Positions 1 to 9,929 of a DNA stretch of 64,000 nucleotides are shown here, one piece after another. Positions within the stretch are counted from its first letter, which is position 1; the number at the start of each line of letters is the position of its first letter. The notes beneath the pieces are model-generated. The model searched no databases and was not told the DNA's origin. It saw only the letters and a list, made by a program, of their open reading frames with translations. The position numbers and the translations under genes are program-made. The DNA lies in contig NC_085853.1 in NCBI RefSeq assembly GCF_020906515.1, positions 1,674,001 through 1,738,000 of the forward strand, given 5' to 3'. This DNA comes from Vanrija pseudolonga. Its lineage: Eukaryota > Basidiomycota > Tremellomycetes > Trichosporonales > Trichosporonaceae.

Positions 1-271
1 TCACACTTCAGGTATCGAATCTCATCCCAGGCCGTAGCGGTGACTGGTCGGCTCCGAGGCGCGACTCGATTAGAGAAGTGTACCTTCACACACGACGCGA
101 CACGAGGTGGAAGGCGGTCTGATGTGTTTTATAGCATTGCATTATTGCGACAATACAACTGTGTGTAGACTAGTATGCATGAATGTGACGAGGCGGGGCG
201 AGCGGCGCCACATTGGTATTAACACAACACAGGTACAAAAGGACATTATAGGAGACAGGGCGAGTGCGATG
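1..271. other. Window start, 3' region of first gene
   Basis: Sequence downstream of the stop of the minus-strand gene at 272-2035. More A/T than the gene. No gene is seen. Confidence 0.5.
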
Positions 272-2035
272 CTACTCTGAGGGCCAGTTGTAGTCGACAT
301 TGTAGTCGACGCCCGGTCCGAAGGCCAGACGCGCCCGCAGCCCGCGGTTCTCAACCTTGAGCCTGTCGACCCAGTCGACAAGCTGGACGATGGACGAGTT
401 GGCGCGGTCGACGGCCTCGGCAGGAGTCTGGAGGGGCACGGTGGGTGCAGGCTCCCTACGACTCGCCTCGACGTCCTCAAGCCAGTCACGCACGGCCTGC
501 TCACCCCCCTCGGCCTGCCCGCTCCCAGCCTTGACAGCCGCAAGCTCAGCTTCCAGCGCGTGCGCCTTGCGCCGCAGCCGCAGCTCGCGCAGCAGCGTGC
601 GGAGGTGCAGGTCCCGCTCGGTCTCCCACGCGGCGTAGCTCTTGTCCAGGGCGCGCTTCATCGCGCCGCGCTCCTCGACAAACCACGCCACCTGGGCCGC
701 GTGCCCCGCCTCAGCGGTAGCGAGGGTACGGTACGCCGCGATTGTTGGCGGCGCCGCGTCGCCGAGCTCGAGGCGCGCGCGGAGGCGCATGCGCAGGACG
801 GCTTCGTCTGCGTCCGGCGCCACGAGATCGACGAGCGACACCGGCCGCTCGGGCGGCGCGAGGAGCGCGTCCAGCCGCGCGTTCAGCTGCGCGAGCGTGC
901 CGCTGTCGTCGTCGCACGCGGCGAGTACCTGCGCCCGCGTGTCGTCCGGCTCCGCACGCAAAGCCTGCACCCAGCTCACGTGGTCGGACGGGAGCGTCGC
1001 GTGCTCGTCGGCAGCGTACGGCACGGGCTTGCGCTTGCTCCGCCTGCGCTGGGGGCGGAGGCCGCCAAGCGCGAGCATGTCGTCGTTGTCCACGACGGGG
1101 AGGGGCGGCGCGTCGTCTGCGCGCGTGGCAAGACGCTTCAGCACGGACGGGCGGGACTGCGCCGCCTTGCCCCGCTGCTGGGTGGGCACGACCTCGCGGT
1201 ACGTCGCGCGTGTGGAGCTCGGGGACGGCGCGCGCGTGCCCGTCGGCGACGACGCGTGCAGCGACGACGCGCGGCGCGGCACCTCGGCCGGCGTGAGTGG
1301 CCTGCCAGCGGCGGGGCTGGTGGGCGACCGCGATGGAGGCGTAGTGGGTAGCGGCGGGAGCGGGGTGAACACGAGCGGCGGGAGCACGAGCGGCGGGAGC
1401 ATGGGATGCTCAACGGCGTCCTCGTACGCGCTCTCTGCGTCGCTCGCCGGCTCGGGCTCGCGCTCGCGCCGCACGACGAGGATGCCCGCCGCCGTCTCTG
1501 TCGCCACTGGCACCTCACGGCGAGGAGGAGCGGCAGGCGCGATGAGGATCCCGTTGTCCGTCTCGGTCGGCACGTCCCTGCGCGTGTTCGGCGCAATGAG
1601 GAGCCCGTTGGCCGTCTCGGTCGGCACACTGTCGTCGTCTGGCGCGTGGCCAAACGACCACTCGGAGACGATGTCTTCGTCTGCGTCGTCGCCGTCGCTG
1701 TCGGCGTCGCCACTCTCGCTGAGTGAATCCTCGTCCTCGTCCTCGTCGGCGACGACGAGCGGCTCACGCTCGCCCTCCCGCTCGTCGTCCTCGAGAATCG
1801 TGTCCACCAGCCGCGTGGGCGCGAAGAGCGGCGGCGAGTGCGGGTGCGAGTGCGACTCGGCGGTGGTTGTGGAGCGCCCCGTGTCCCAGGACACGGCATA
1901 CACGCCCATTATGGATGACGAGCGGGCGTCGCCCGGGCTCGGTGTGCGCGGCGGCGTTGGCGGCGGCGAGAGCGTTATCACGCCTGGCTTGTGGCGTGGG
2001 AAGAAGCGCCGCTTGAGGGACGGGAGGCGGAACAT
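272..2035 (-). CDS. Unrecognised protein, disordered with C-terminal coiled coil
   Basis: Single-exon gene of 587 residues; I do not recognise the family. The first ~400 residues are rich in Pro, Ser, Arg and Asp/Glu and look disordered, with an acidic stretch near residues 85-125 (runs of Asp/Glu such as DEDEDED). Residues about 130-190 hold three imperfect copies of a unit like VPTETANGLLIAP. Residues about 440-510 are heptad-like with many Leu, Ala, Glu and Arg, and a second short coiled coil (VDWVDRLKVENRGLRARL) lies near the C-terminus, so oligomerisation through the C-terminal third is likely. It ends with the small duplication VDYNVDYN. The N-terminus (MFRLPSLKRRFF) is strongly basic. 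Codon bias and length on one open frame support a real gene; function is unknown. Confidence 0.75.
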   Translation of the reverse strand: MFRLPSLKRRFFPRHKPGVITLSPPPTPPRTPSPGDARSSSIMGVYAVSWDTGRSTTTAESHSHPHSPPLFAPTRLVDTILEDDEREGEREPLVVADEDEDEDSLSESGDADSDGDDADEDIVSEWSFGHAPDDDSVPTETANGLLIAPNTRRDVPTETDNGILIAPAAPPRREVPVATETAAGILVVRREREPEPASDAESAYEDAVEHPMLPPLVLPPLVFTPLPPLPTTPPSRSPTSPAAGRPLTPAEVPRRASSLHASSPTGTRAPSPSSTRATYREVVPTQQRGKAAQSRPSVLKRLATRADDAPPLPVVDNDDMLALGGLRPQRRRSKRKPVPYAADEHATLPSDHVSWVQALRAEPDDTRAQVLAACDDDSGTLAQLNARLDALLAPPERPVSLVDLVAPDADEAVLRMRLRARLELGDAAPPTIAAYRTLATAEAGHAAQVAWFVEERGAMKRALDKSYAAWETERDLHLRTLLRELRLRRKAHALEAELAAVKAGSGQAEGGEQAVRDWLEDVEASRREPAPTVPLQTPAEAVDRANSSIVQLVDWVDRLKVENRGLRARLAFGPGVDYNVDYNWPSE

Positions 2036-2463
2036 GTGGTGTAATGTGTTGGTTGGGGCGAGAAGAGATGCACGCCGGTGCGGCGGCAGGTCGTCTTATA
2101 CACCTCGAGTACTCGCCCTCGCATGTAGCAACGAGCTGGGGAGCTGGTGAGATCTCAAACTCCACCTCGGCTTGCATTGTGCGATGCTGTCTCGCATATT
2201 GCGCCGGCCTTGATGAACAATGGTGCTGTGTGGTTATTGTGGCGAACAACAACGGGCAATGTACCGAGGCTCACAGCCTGTGCTGAACAAGTGTGGCGGA
2301 GTGATGGGTCACTGCCGCATTGGTGGTACAAAGGTACACTGGTGAGTAGGAGGTTAGAGGCTGCGTAAGTTCTCCCAGTCGGCTGCCTGCCCGACTGCCG
2401 CTGTGCATAACCTCGTGCTTGTGCGTTTCGCCACGCACACCATTGTCGGTGCATACGCACCCC
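2036..2463. other. Intergenic between first two minus-strand genes
   Basis: About 430 bases: the promoter of the coiled-coil gene and the 3' end of the F-box-like gene. No gene-like frame. Confidence 0.6.
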
Positions 2464-4107
2464 CTACAGTCCCGTATCGGCCCACTTTGTCCACCTCGCC
2501 TTGTCGTACGTCCTGGCATCGGGCGGCAGGCGGTTGGGCGGCTTCTCCCACCAGTGGTCGGCGTTCTGTGTGTCGTCAGCGAAGCAGCCTAGGAGCCAAC
2601 AACTCACACACGGCGGGTCCTTGACGTCGTTGGGGACCTCGAACGGGTCGTTGCCCTTGCCCTTGCCAACGCCGCACACTTCGCACGCCTCCACGGTCGA
2701 CCAGTGCGGCAGGTCAATGTTGACATACACGAGCTGGCCGCCCTTCATGGCGTGCATCTTCTCCTGGATCATGGCGTGCGTGTACGCGATCACGCAGGGG
2801 CACTCGCGCGGCGGCCGCGTCTCGTTGAAGTTGGAGCACTCGATTCTGCCTTCGAACGGCTTCGCCACCGGGCTGTTCGGGAACAAGTCGCCCTCGTACA
2901 TGACCGGCACGCCGCCGGGGTGCACCGTAGTGTCGGCCCACACGCGCGTGCGCTCGGCCAACACCCGCGGCATGAGCCACTCGAGGCGGCCGTGGGGCAT
3001 GTTGTGCAGCGACACCAGTCTGAACCGCCGCCACAGGTTGAACGAGTTGTACGCGTCGTTGATCTCGTTGTCCGTCTTGACGTTCAGCGTCCACAGCCAC
3101 TGCGAGTACAGGAACGCAGGGTACTGCCGTGACGTGACGCCGGCCCAGTTCTCAAACATCTTCTGCTGGGCCTTGATCCACTCGTCGTTGTCCGCCAGTG
3201 TGGGCCATGTGACGCAGAAGTGTACGTTCTCGATCGGCATCGTGGCCAGCATGATGGAGAAGGCGCGGTGCACCCGCCAGGTCTCTGTCTTCTCGACGTT
3301 GCGCATGCAGTTCCATCCGAGGAAGCAGAACCCGCGCGGTGTGATGCGCAGCGTCTTGAGCGCCGTATAGATGTGTGGTTTGGGGTCCGGGTCATCGAAC
3401 TTGAGGCACCACGCGAGCTGGCCAAACAGCTTGGTGTCAAATTCAGTTTCGAACGCGATGCCGTCGATCACGATATCCTCAGTATGCGAGAGGAGCGAAA
3501 GGCGCCGACGCGACTCCTTGACATCCGTGTCGACCCCTGGGCCCCATAGGTTCTCGTCCGAGAAATCCCAGTCGGCCCTGTACTCGGGGTTACACAGACG
3601 GGCGAGCCACAGGTGCTTGTGGATCTGGTCCCAGTTGTACTCGTTGAACACCAACGACTTGTACAGTGCGGGTGAGACGAGTTTGTACGTCTGCTTTGAG
3701 CACTGCATGAGCTTGACCACGGTGCCGCGGTAGCCTAGGGACACGAGGCCGGCCGAGATGACGGGGAGCGCCTTGGCCAGGTTGCGGCCAAGGGGCTGAG
3801 AGGATGCAGCGCGGGCAGTGGTCGGGGCTGCAGGAGGAGCTGCTGGCGGCGGAGGCGCTGGTGTTCCATACTGGGTTGCGAGAGCGTGCTGCTGTGAAGG
3901 CGCCGCTGGTGCTGCTGCTGGAGCTGGTACTGCGTACCCCGGATAAGGCGCCGGTACAGCCTGTCCCGCGTATGCCGGGTGTGGAGGCGCCGCCGCGTAC
4001 GAAGGGTGCGGTGGGGGCACATACTGCGCCTGGGGAACGTACTGGGCTGGGGGCTGCCCGCCCTTGCCCTGCTGTTTGTTCTTCTTGATCTTGTCAAACA
4101 GACCCAT
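2464..4107 (-). CDS. F-box-like hypothetical protein with Pro/Ala/Tyr-rich N-terminus
   Basis: Single-exon gene of 547 residues. Residues 1-110 form a low-complexity head (MGLFDKIKKNKQQ, then Pro/Tyr/Ala repeats of the type QYVPxP and HPxYA). From about residue 115 the sequence becomes globular and begins with a segment resembling a degenerate F-box (VKLMQCSKQTYKLVSPALY), followed by aromatic-rich sequence with many Trp. A Cys-rich patch near the C-terminus (EACEVCGVGKGK and CVSCWLLGC) has the CxxC spacing of a possible metal site. The F-box reading is inference from pattern only; leucine-rich repeats or WD repeats that usually accompany F-boxes are not evident. It could act as a substrate adaptor for an SCF ubiquitin ligase, but no substrate can be proposed. 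Confidence 0.7.
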   Translation of the reverse strand: MGLFDKIKKNKQQGKGGQPPAQYVPQAQYVPPPHPSYAAAPPHPAYAGQAVPAPYPGYAVPAPAAAPAAPSQQHALATQYGTPAPPPPAAPPAAPTTARAASSQPLGRNLAKALPVISAGLVSLGYRGTVVKLMQCSKQTYKLVSPALYKSLVFNEYNWDQIHKHLWLARLCNPEYRADWDFSDENLWGPGVDTDVKESRRRLSLLSHTEDIVIDGIAFETEFDTKLFGQLAWCLKFDDPDPKPHIYTALKTLRITPRGFCFLGWNCMRNVEKTETWRVHRAFSIMLATMPIENVHFCVTWPTLADNDEWIKAQQKMFENWAGVTSRQYPAFLYSQWLWTLNVKTDNEINDAYNSFNLWRRFRLVSLHNMPHGRLEWLMPRVLAERTRVWADTTVHPGGVPVMYEGDLFPNSPVAKPFEGRIECSNFNETRPPRECPCVIAYTHAMIQEKMHAMKGGQLVYVNIDLPHWSTVEACEVCGVGKGKGNDPFEVPNDVKDPPCVSCWLLGCFADDTQNADHWWEKPPNRLPPDARTYDKARWTKWADTGL

Positions 4108-5656
4108 GGTGGTGAGGTCGAGGAGATGGGTGACAACGACGTGGGTTGAGATGAGTGAGCTCGTTCATCCTGGGCTTGCCGTTCCCCAGTCACATGAAGT
4201 CTTGGTGCTATCGCGGAGATGAATGACGACAAGCCCTTTGCTGATGCCCGCTCACCGCCTTGCTGCTTGATGCACCGCGGAAGAGTGGGTCGGAACGGGC
4301 ATCTCTAGCACCGGATGCAAACTTGAAACGCGACGTTGCATCGCTCTCGCGGCATCGTAGAGGGCAGGCAGGACGTTGGGCCAAAAGACAAGCTGCCTCT
4401 TTTCAATGAGATTGGTGACCTCTACGGCCTCTACCCAACGGTCGTGGCGTTGTCCTTGGTGTGGAGGGGGAAGGATGTTAGGCGACTGAGCCTGCTCGCT
4501 TGTCTTGGTGCAGCGTTGCGATCTACAAGACTGGTGGGCGGACAACCGACGGAAGCGTTGTCACCATGATGTCAGAGGTGATGGACCCCGTGATCAACAA
4601 CTTGGAGTGGGTGAGTCGCTTCCGTCGCCTCGTCGGCAACCCCGTCTCCATTGCCTGCGGATAAGAGTGGAGTGCCCGTTCTTGTCGATCAGATTGTCGG
4701 ATCGAGTCCGGCTTGCTCATCACGGAGCGCAGATCGGACTTCTGGCTGAATACGCGCTTGTACATGATCGCCTTGCCTTGCCTTGGCCCTCGTGCTGTGA
4801 GGCTGGATCCCGGCTAGAAGTGCAGGCTGGAGTGGACGCGCCAGAGACACGTGCAAGACAATGAGTACAGCGCCGACCGTTCTACCGCTGAACCGCGCCT
4901 TCTTAACCCTGCCTGCGCGTCCTTGCGGTCAATGTCCGGCCCGACTTTGGCCGTACATGTGTCTGTGCTGCATGCCCCCGTGGTCGTCGACCCATCCATG
5001 GCTGGCCCAGGCGCCACCTTTCCCCGTGGGTGGGATGGGCCCATTGCGCCATTAGAAGTGTCGTGGGCCAAGACCCCGGCGCCATTTGGTATTGCTCTGG
5101 TTGTTGCTGTGCCTTGGTGTTTAATCAATCAGAATGGGAGTATGCCCGCCGCCCACGAGCCTGGCCGCCAGGTTCAGCCTTTACTTTCCAGCAACCGTCC
5201 TCCGGAGTCTGACCGCACATGCACGTTAGGCTATGCGTGCTCCCGATGTGGCCATGTGCATCTCTCAGTGTTGCTTCTCACTCTCTTGTGTTCGTCTCTT
5301 TCTCTCTCTGTCAGACGCGTAGGAAACGACATCCTCGCCATCGCCCTTGTCATTGTCGGACCTGCCGCCGCCACTTGTCGTGATTAGAAACGATCATAAT
5401 AACAATTAGTTGTTGGCGATTCTAGCGAGATTAGGCACAACAATTTCGGACCAAAGTGACTCCCGGTGCGCGTCATTGCGTCCACTTCAGCCTTGATCCC
5501 ACTTCTGGCCCACATCTCCAACTCTATAGTCACTTTCGTGTTGCTCTTCGCCACTCCAACACTCACGACGACAGCGTCTCTCCAAGGACAGACCACCAAC
5601 AGGCGTACCGCGCCATCTGATACTCGTCTCTGAGCCCGGGAGGGGAACGACAATTC
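4108..5656. other. Intergenic, 1.5 kb, no certain gene
   Basis: Separates the divergent F-box-like gene and the first reductase. No long, family-like frame is present. The part 4330-4860 has short protein-like stretches on both strands and one ATG with a good donor after it (see findings). The last 300 bases before the reductase start include a pyrimidine-rich run near 5270-5310, as expected of a fungal promoter or 5' leader. Confidence 0.6.
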
Positions 5657-7152
5657 ATGCCTGTCGTCCAGCCTGGGTCTTTGGTCTTGGTCACTGGCGC
5701 GTCCGGCTTCATTGGCGCGTACGTGCGGGCGAGCGGGGAGACGTCTGGAGAGCTGCCATGCTGACGCGCGCCACCAGTCATACCGTCTCAGCACTCATCA
5801 GTGCTGGCTTCAGTGTCCGTATCGCTGTTCGTACCGCTGAGCAAGGCGCGCACGTCGTCCGACTCTTCCCCACCGAGCCAATCGATGTGGCACTCATCGA
5901 CGACTGGACCGACGTGAGTAACGCCTCTGTGTGCGAGCGCGAGTCAACAATGGCGGCGACTGTGCGCCTTGTCAAGTGACCCGCAGAGCAAGCAGCTGAC
6001 CTACCATGACATCAGCCCGCGTCCTATGTCAAGGCCGTAAAGGATGTTCATGCGATTATCCACCTCGCTTCGCCCGCCAACTTGGACCTCACGGCTGACC
6101 CCGAGGACATCCTCATCCCGGCGGTAAGGAGTGTCACGAGTTTACTCGAGACAGCCGACCGCACTCAGGCACTGGGCGGGAGCCTCAAGCGCGTCATCTA
6201 TCTCAGGTGCGTGTGCTCGCCACCATGCATAGAGGGCTACTGGCTAACTTCGCCAGCTCGGCTGCCGCGGCTGGACGCTATGACATCCCGGGGCCAGTGA
6301 CATTCACAGAGGAAGGTGGGTCTAGCGTGGAAGAAACAGCGCATTGACCACGTACGCAGACTGGAACGACCAGAGCGTCGCAGCTGTGCAGACATTAGGG
6401 GCATCGGCCTCTGGGGCATTCAAGTACTCTGGTGGGTCCCCATGGCGCGATAGCCGCTAACCGGCCGCAGCTTGTAAAACTATGGCCGAGCGGGCACTAT
6501 GGGACTACGTCGAGGATATGGACCCCACATGGGATGCAGTGTCCCTCCTGCCCAGCTGTGTATGTTCCCGTAGCCCCGCAGTAGAACGCGCTAATGCCTG
6601 TAGAACTTTGGCCCCACAAGTCAGCAAGCCACGGCTGGCGCCGTAACCACCTCGGGATGTATGTCTCAGGTCATGCACAGCGCTGACACCGCAGCCCTCA
6701 TTGTGGCCCTGTTCAAGCCCTTCCTCCAGCCAGGTATACCAGACGAATGCCTACACGAGTCGTTTGGCAACTTTGTCGACGTGCGCGACGTCGCACACTG
6801 CTGTGTGGCCTCGCTCTGCGTTCCTGAGGCCGGCGGCCAGCGATTCATCGTATCAGCGTCTTCGCTGTGGGGTAATGACTTCGCTCTCGCCGCCAGCCAC
6901 GGCGTATCAGAGCTCTCGGGTCTCACGATGGGCCGATACGACCCCAAGTTCCGCGGGCAGCTGGACTCGCAGGCGGTGCAGTACGACGGCAGCAAGGCCG
7001 AGCGCACCTTTGCGTTCAAGTACCGTCCGAAGGACGAATCGCTCGAAGAGGCCGCGACGTTCATCAAGGCGCAGATGGTGTCTGCGTATCTAAGCTCCAT
7101 CACGGGTGGCGGGGGTGTTGGCATGTGGCGGGAGCACAGGTCGCGATCGTAG
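5657..7152 (+). CDS. NAD(P)-dependent extended-SDR reductase, copy 1 of tandem pair
   Basis: Multi-exon gene whose joined exons give an extended short-chain dehydrogenase of the dihydroflavonol/methylglyoxal reductase (GRE2-like) group. Exon 1 starts at ATG 5657 and encodes SLVLVTGASGFIGA, the TGxxGxxG dinucleotide-binding motif. Later exons give VHAIIHLASPAN (the conserved HxAxP-type loop) and YSACK, split by an intron, which is the YxxxK catalytic pair. The C-terminal exon (from about 6610) ends in FIKAQMVSAYLSS and a short Gly/Arg tail. Substrate is probably a small aldehyde or ketone, with NADPH as donor; this is family knowledge, not seen directly. At least seven exons with introns of about 35-75 nt. 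The neighbour at 7911 is a same-strand paralogue with the same exon pattern, so the pair arose by tandem duplication. All exon joins I checked keep the frame; it looks intact. Confidence 0.85.
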
Positions 7153-7910
7153 GAGGAGGCAGGAGACGTCACCATTAACGCATCACTCAACTGTATGTAT
7201 GTAACAGTAGTGCTAGTACGCAAGTCAGTAGTCATAGTGCGTTCGTAGACCCACAAGCCATGTATGGACTGGACGCGCGGGCAGGAGGCAAGCTGCGTGG
7301 CGGACCGACATGTGCCTTTTGTTGGAGGCCACCAACACCAGGCGCATGCATTGGGCAGTGGTCAGCTGTCTCATCAGAGGACCACACTAACAGCCCCTCT
7401 GACGTCAGGTGCAAGCTATCGCCGCTATCAGCCAGGGCGGCAGGCTATACTGGGCGTGCTTGGAGATGTTTACCCCTGCGGGATATTGTGGCGAGGGGTT
7501 TTTCATCGTCCAATTGGTTTCAACCGCCGGCCACAGTGGCAGGTGGCGGCTGATGATGATCAGTCGAGCAGCCGTTTCGCATCCCATGGCCGGCGTTCGA
7601 ACGCACAATAGGCAAATCGCGCATGCTAGCGGGCAACAAGCGGCAGCTGGCGTCTGATCTTGCATGCAGACAAGCTCATCAGGTGTGGCTGCAAGTCACG
7701 TGGCGCGAATAATCCGACCAACCAATCCCTTCGGCGCCAATGTTGTTGTCCTCATGTCGCCATTCGACCTGTGGGGTCTCCTTTCTCACGAACACACTCT
7801 TAAGGCGATGGGAAGGAAGATGAATGGTCCCCCACCACAGGTGAGAGAGCCATAGGCATTGGCACCGCGGTGTTCGGCCTCGCTCAGCTCCCCTCTTCCT
7901 CATCGCCCAA
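7153..7910. other. Intergenic between tandem reductases
   Basis: About 760 bases with no convincing gene. Short frames on both strands lack family motifs. It must hold the terminator of copy 1 and the promoter of copy 2. A 12-nt palindrome (GCGTTCGAACGC) lies at about 7591-7602; nothing around it supports a tRNA. Confidence 0.6.
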
Positions 7911-9224
7911 CATGCCCTTCCTCCCCCGCGGCTCCCTCGTCCTCGTCACCGGCGGCTCGTGCTTCGTCGGAACGTACGTGCCACACATCGAGATATCTCT
8001 GACCCACCCCAGGCACACGGTCGCCGCCCTCCTCGCCGCCGGGTTCAAGGTGCGCGTCACGGACAACCAGCACAAGATCGGGCAGGTCCACGCCCTGTTC
8101 CCCGACGTCGAGTGCTATGTGGTCAACGACATCACTAGGGTGCGTACGGTGTGAGGTATCCGTAGTCACCGTGCTCAACCCCCAGTACGATGCGTACGAG
8201 GACGCCGTAGAGGGCGTCGACGGCATCATCAACCTCGCGTTCCAGAGCACCACTTGCCACATTGGTGACCACTTCTTCCTCGAGCGCGCGGTCCGCGGCG
8301 TCACTAGCCTGCTTAACAGCGTTGGCCCGTTAAATCCTACCGTCAAGCGTGTTGTTCACATTAGGTGAGCTGGCCTCTGCCCTGATTAGCTGACACCTCA
8401 GCTCGATCGCATCCGCCGGCCGCTACGACGTCCCAGGCCCTGTCAGCTACACGGAGAAGGGTGAGCTCACTGCCCGCGACTGAGCTGACGCCAAGACTGG
8501 AACGACCAGTGTGTCGACATCGTGGAGCTCAAGCAGGCTGCTGCACCGAGCTCGATCCAGTACTGTGCTAGCAAGACCCTCGCCGAGACTGCCTTCTGGG
8601 AGTGGATCCGCCGCCGCCAGCCGCTGTGGGACGGTGTGGCTCTGCTTCCCGGCTGCGTGAGTCGCCTTCCTTGCGCCGTTCTGACAGTAGACCATTGGCC
8701 CCCCCACGCACGACACTCCCACCGGGATGAAGGTCGACCACTGTGACCGTAGGTGTGGGACCCACGCACGAGTCTACTCACACCTACCAGCCCTCGTGCT
8801 CGCCCTGTTCCAGCCCTTCCTCTCGACCGGTGCACCCCAGAATCTCCTGAACCAGTCCTTTGGCAACTTTGTCGACCGCCGTGACGTTGCCGACGCGTGC
8901 GTAAAGGCCATGCGTACCCCCGAGGCGTCTGGCGAACGCTTCATCATCTCGGGCACCCCGCTCTGGGGCAACGACTTTGCCCTCGCCGCCAACCACGCCC
9001 TGCCGGACCACTTCGAGTTCCTCCACGGCAACGAGGATGTCACTTACCGCGCCGAGCTCGACAGGCAGGCCGTCTACTTTGACGGCTCGAAGGCGACCCA
9101 CGTCCTCGGCCTCAAGTACCGCTCCAAGGACGAGTCAATGACCGAGGCTGTCGGGTACATTTTCAAGCAGCTTGAAGATGCGTGGCGTGCGAAGCGGGAG
9201 GCGGAAGAGGGCGAGCTCTTCTGA
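7911..9224 (+). CDS. NAD(P)-dependent extended-SDR reductase, copy 2 of tandem pair
   Basis: Paralogue of the gene at 5657, same strand, same order of exons. The start at 7911 gives MPFLPRGSLVLVTGG; exon 1 is cut by an intron right after the nucleotide-binding motif, as in copy 1. The motif reads TGGSCFVG: the second Gly of TGxxGxxG is Cys. The YxxxK pair is present as YCASK in the exon around 8520-8660, and the tail ...YIFKQLEDAWRAKREAEEGELF is charged. The 3' exon carries the conserved SFGNFVDRRDVADACV and RFIISGTPLWGNDFALAANH blocks shared with copy 1. Expected to reduce an aldehyde or ketone using NADPH; the Cys substitution could change cofactor affinity. Apparently intact, at least seven exons. 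Confidence 0.85.
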
Positions 9225-9929
9225 ATGCGGAAAGACGTAACAGATACCCCACCTTTCGTTGAGGATACGACAAGTCTTACGAGTTATGTATGTACAGAGC
9301 CTCCATGTACGAAGTTTGTTCTTGGCTCATTTGCCTAGGATTCAGCCGTTGTTGGCTCACCCACCTGCTGCTGTGGAGGAGGCCAGTCTGAATGACGGTG
9401 CTCTCGAGTCCGCCGCCTCCCTCGTCCTCCCCCCCTCCCCCCCTCCGCCCCTCCCCCCCCGCCCCCCCTCCCCCTCCCCCTCCCCCTCCCTGGGGCACGG
9501 GTGCGAGCATCGGCCCCGCGGGCGGCCAGGTCGGCCACCAGTGGTGGGTCATCCCGAGCCGCTCGGCCACGGACAATAGCCTCACAGGCACCTCCTCCTC
9601 CTCTCCCTCACCCCCCTCCTCCCCCGATGGAAAGCATACTCTTCCTCAAATATTCATTGCATTTAATCACCTCTCCCTATCTCTCTTCTTCCCCCGCCAT
9701 CATTACTAATCAGCTCTCGTAGACGGCTCTGCGACCATAACGACGCTGAGCTTGAAGTGCCACACTGCTTACGTCAGCCTCCACCAGGCCACTCAGATCA
9801 ACAACACACCTCAGCTTTCTCGATCGCACCCCTTGGCCTCCCTCCACTTTGCACTCCAACAACAACCTTTCAAGCTTGCAGCACCCATTGGCACTTGGCA
9901 GAGACACCTCAGAGCAGAGAAGGCCCACC
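9225..9929. other. Intergenic with long polypyrimidine tract
   Basis: Carries the 3' end of the second reductase and the promoter of the polymerase eta gene. The centre is a nearly pure C/T tract (listed separately). The 200 bases before ATG 9930 are rich in A and C, as common for fungal leaders. No gene seen. Confidence 0.65.
9417..9491 (+). repeat. C-rich polypyrimidine tract
   Basis: About 75 bases made almost only of C and T, with C runs of 5 to 9. The opposite strand has many G runs and could form a G-quadruplex; the tract itself could form an i-motif or triplex. It sits between the second reductase and polymerase eta. Confidence 0.85.

Noticed and set aside
4873-4902. tRNA D-arm-like sequence on the minus strand (GTTCAGCGGTAGAAC)
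   Set aside because: The D-stem is perfect, but no anticodon stem, T-arm or matching acceptor end follows at the right distance on that strand, even allowing an intron.
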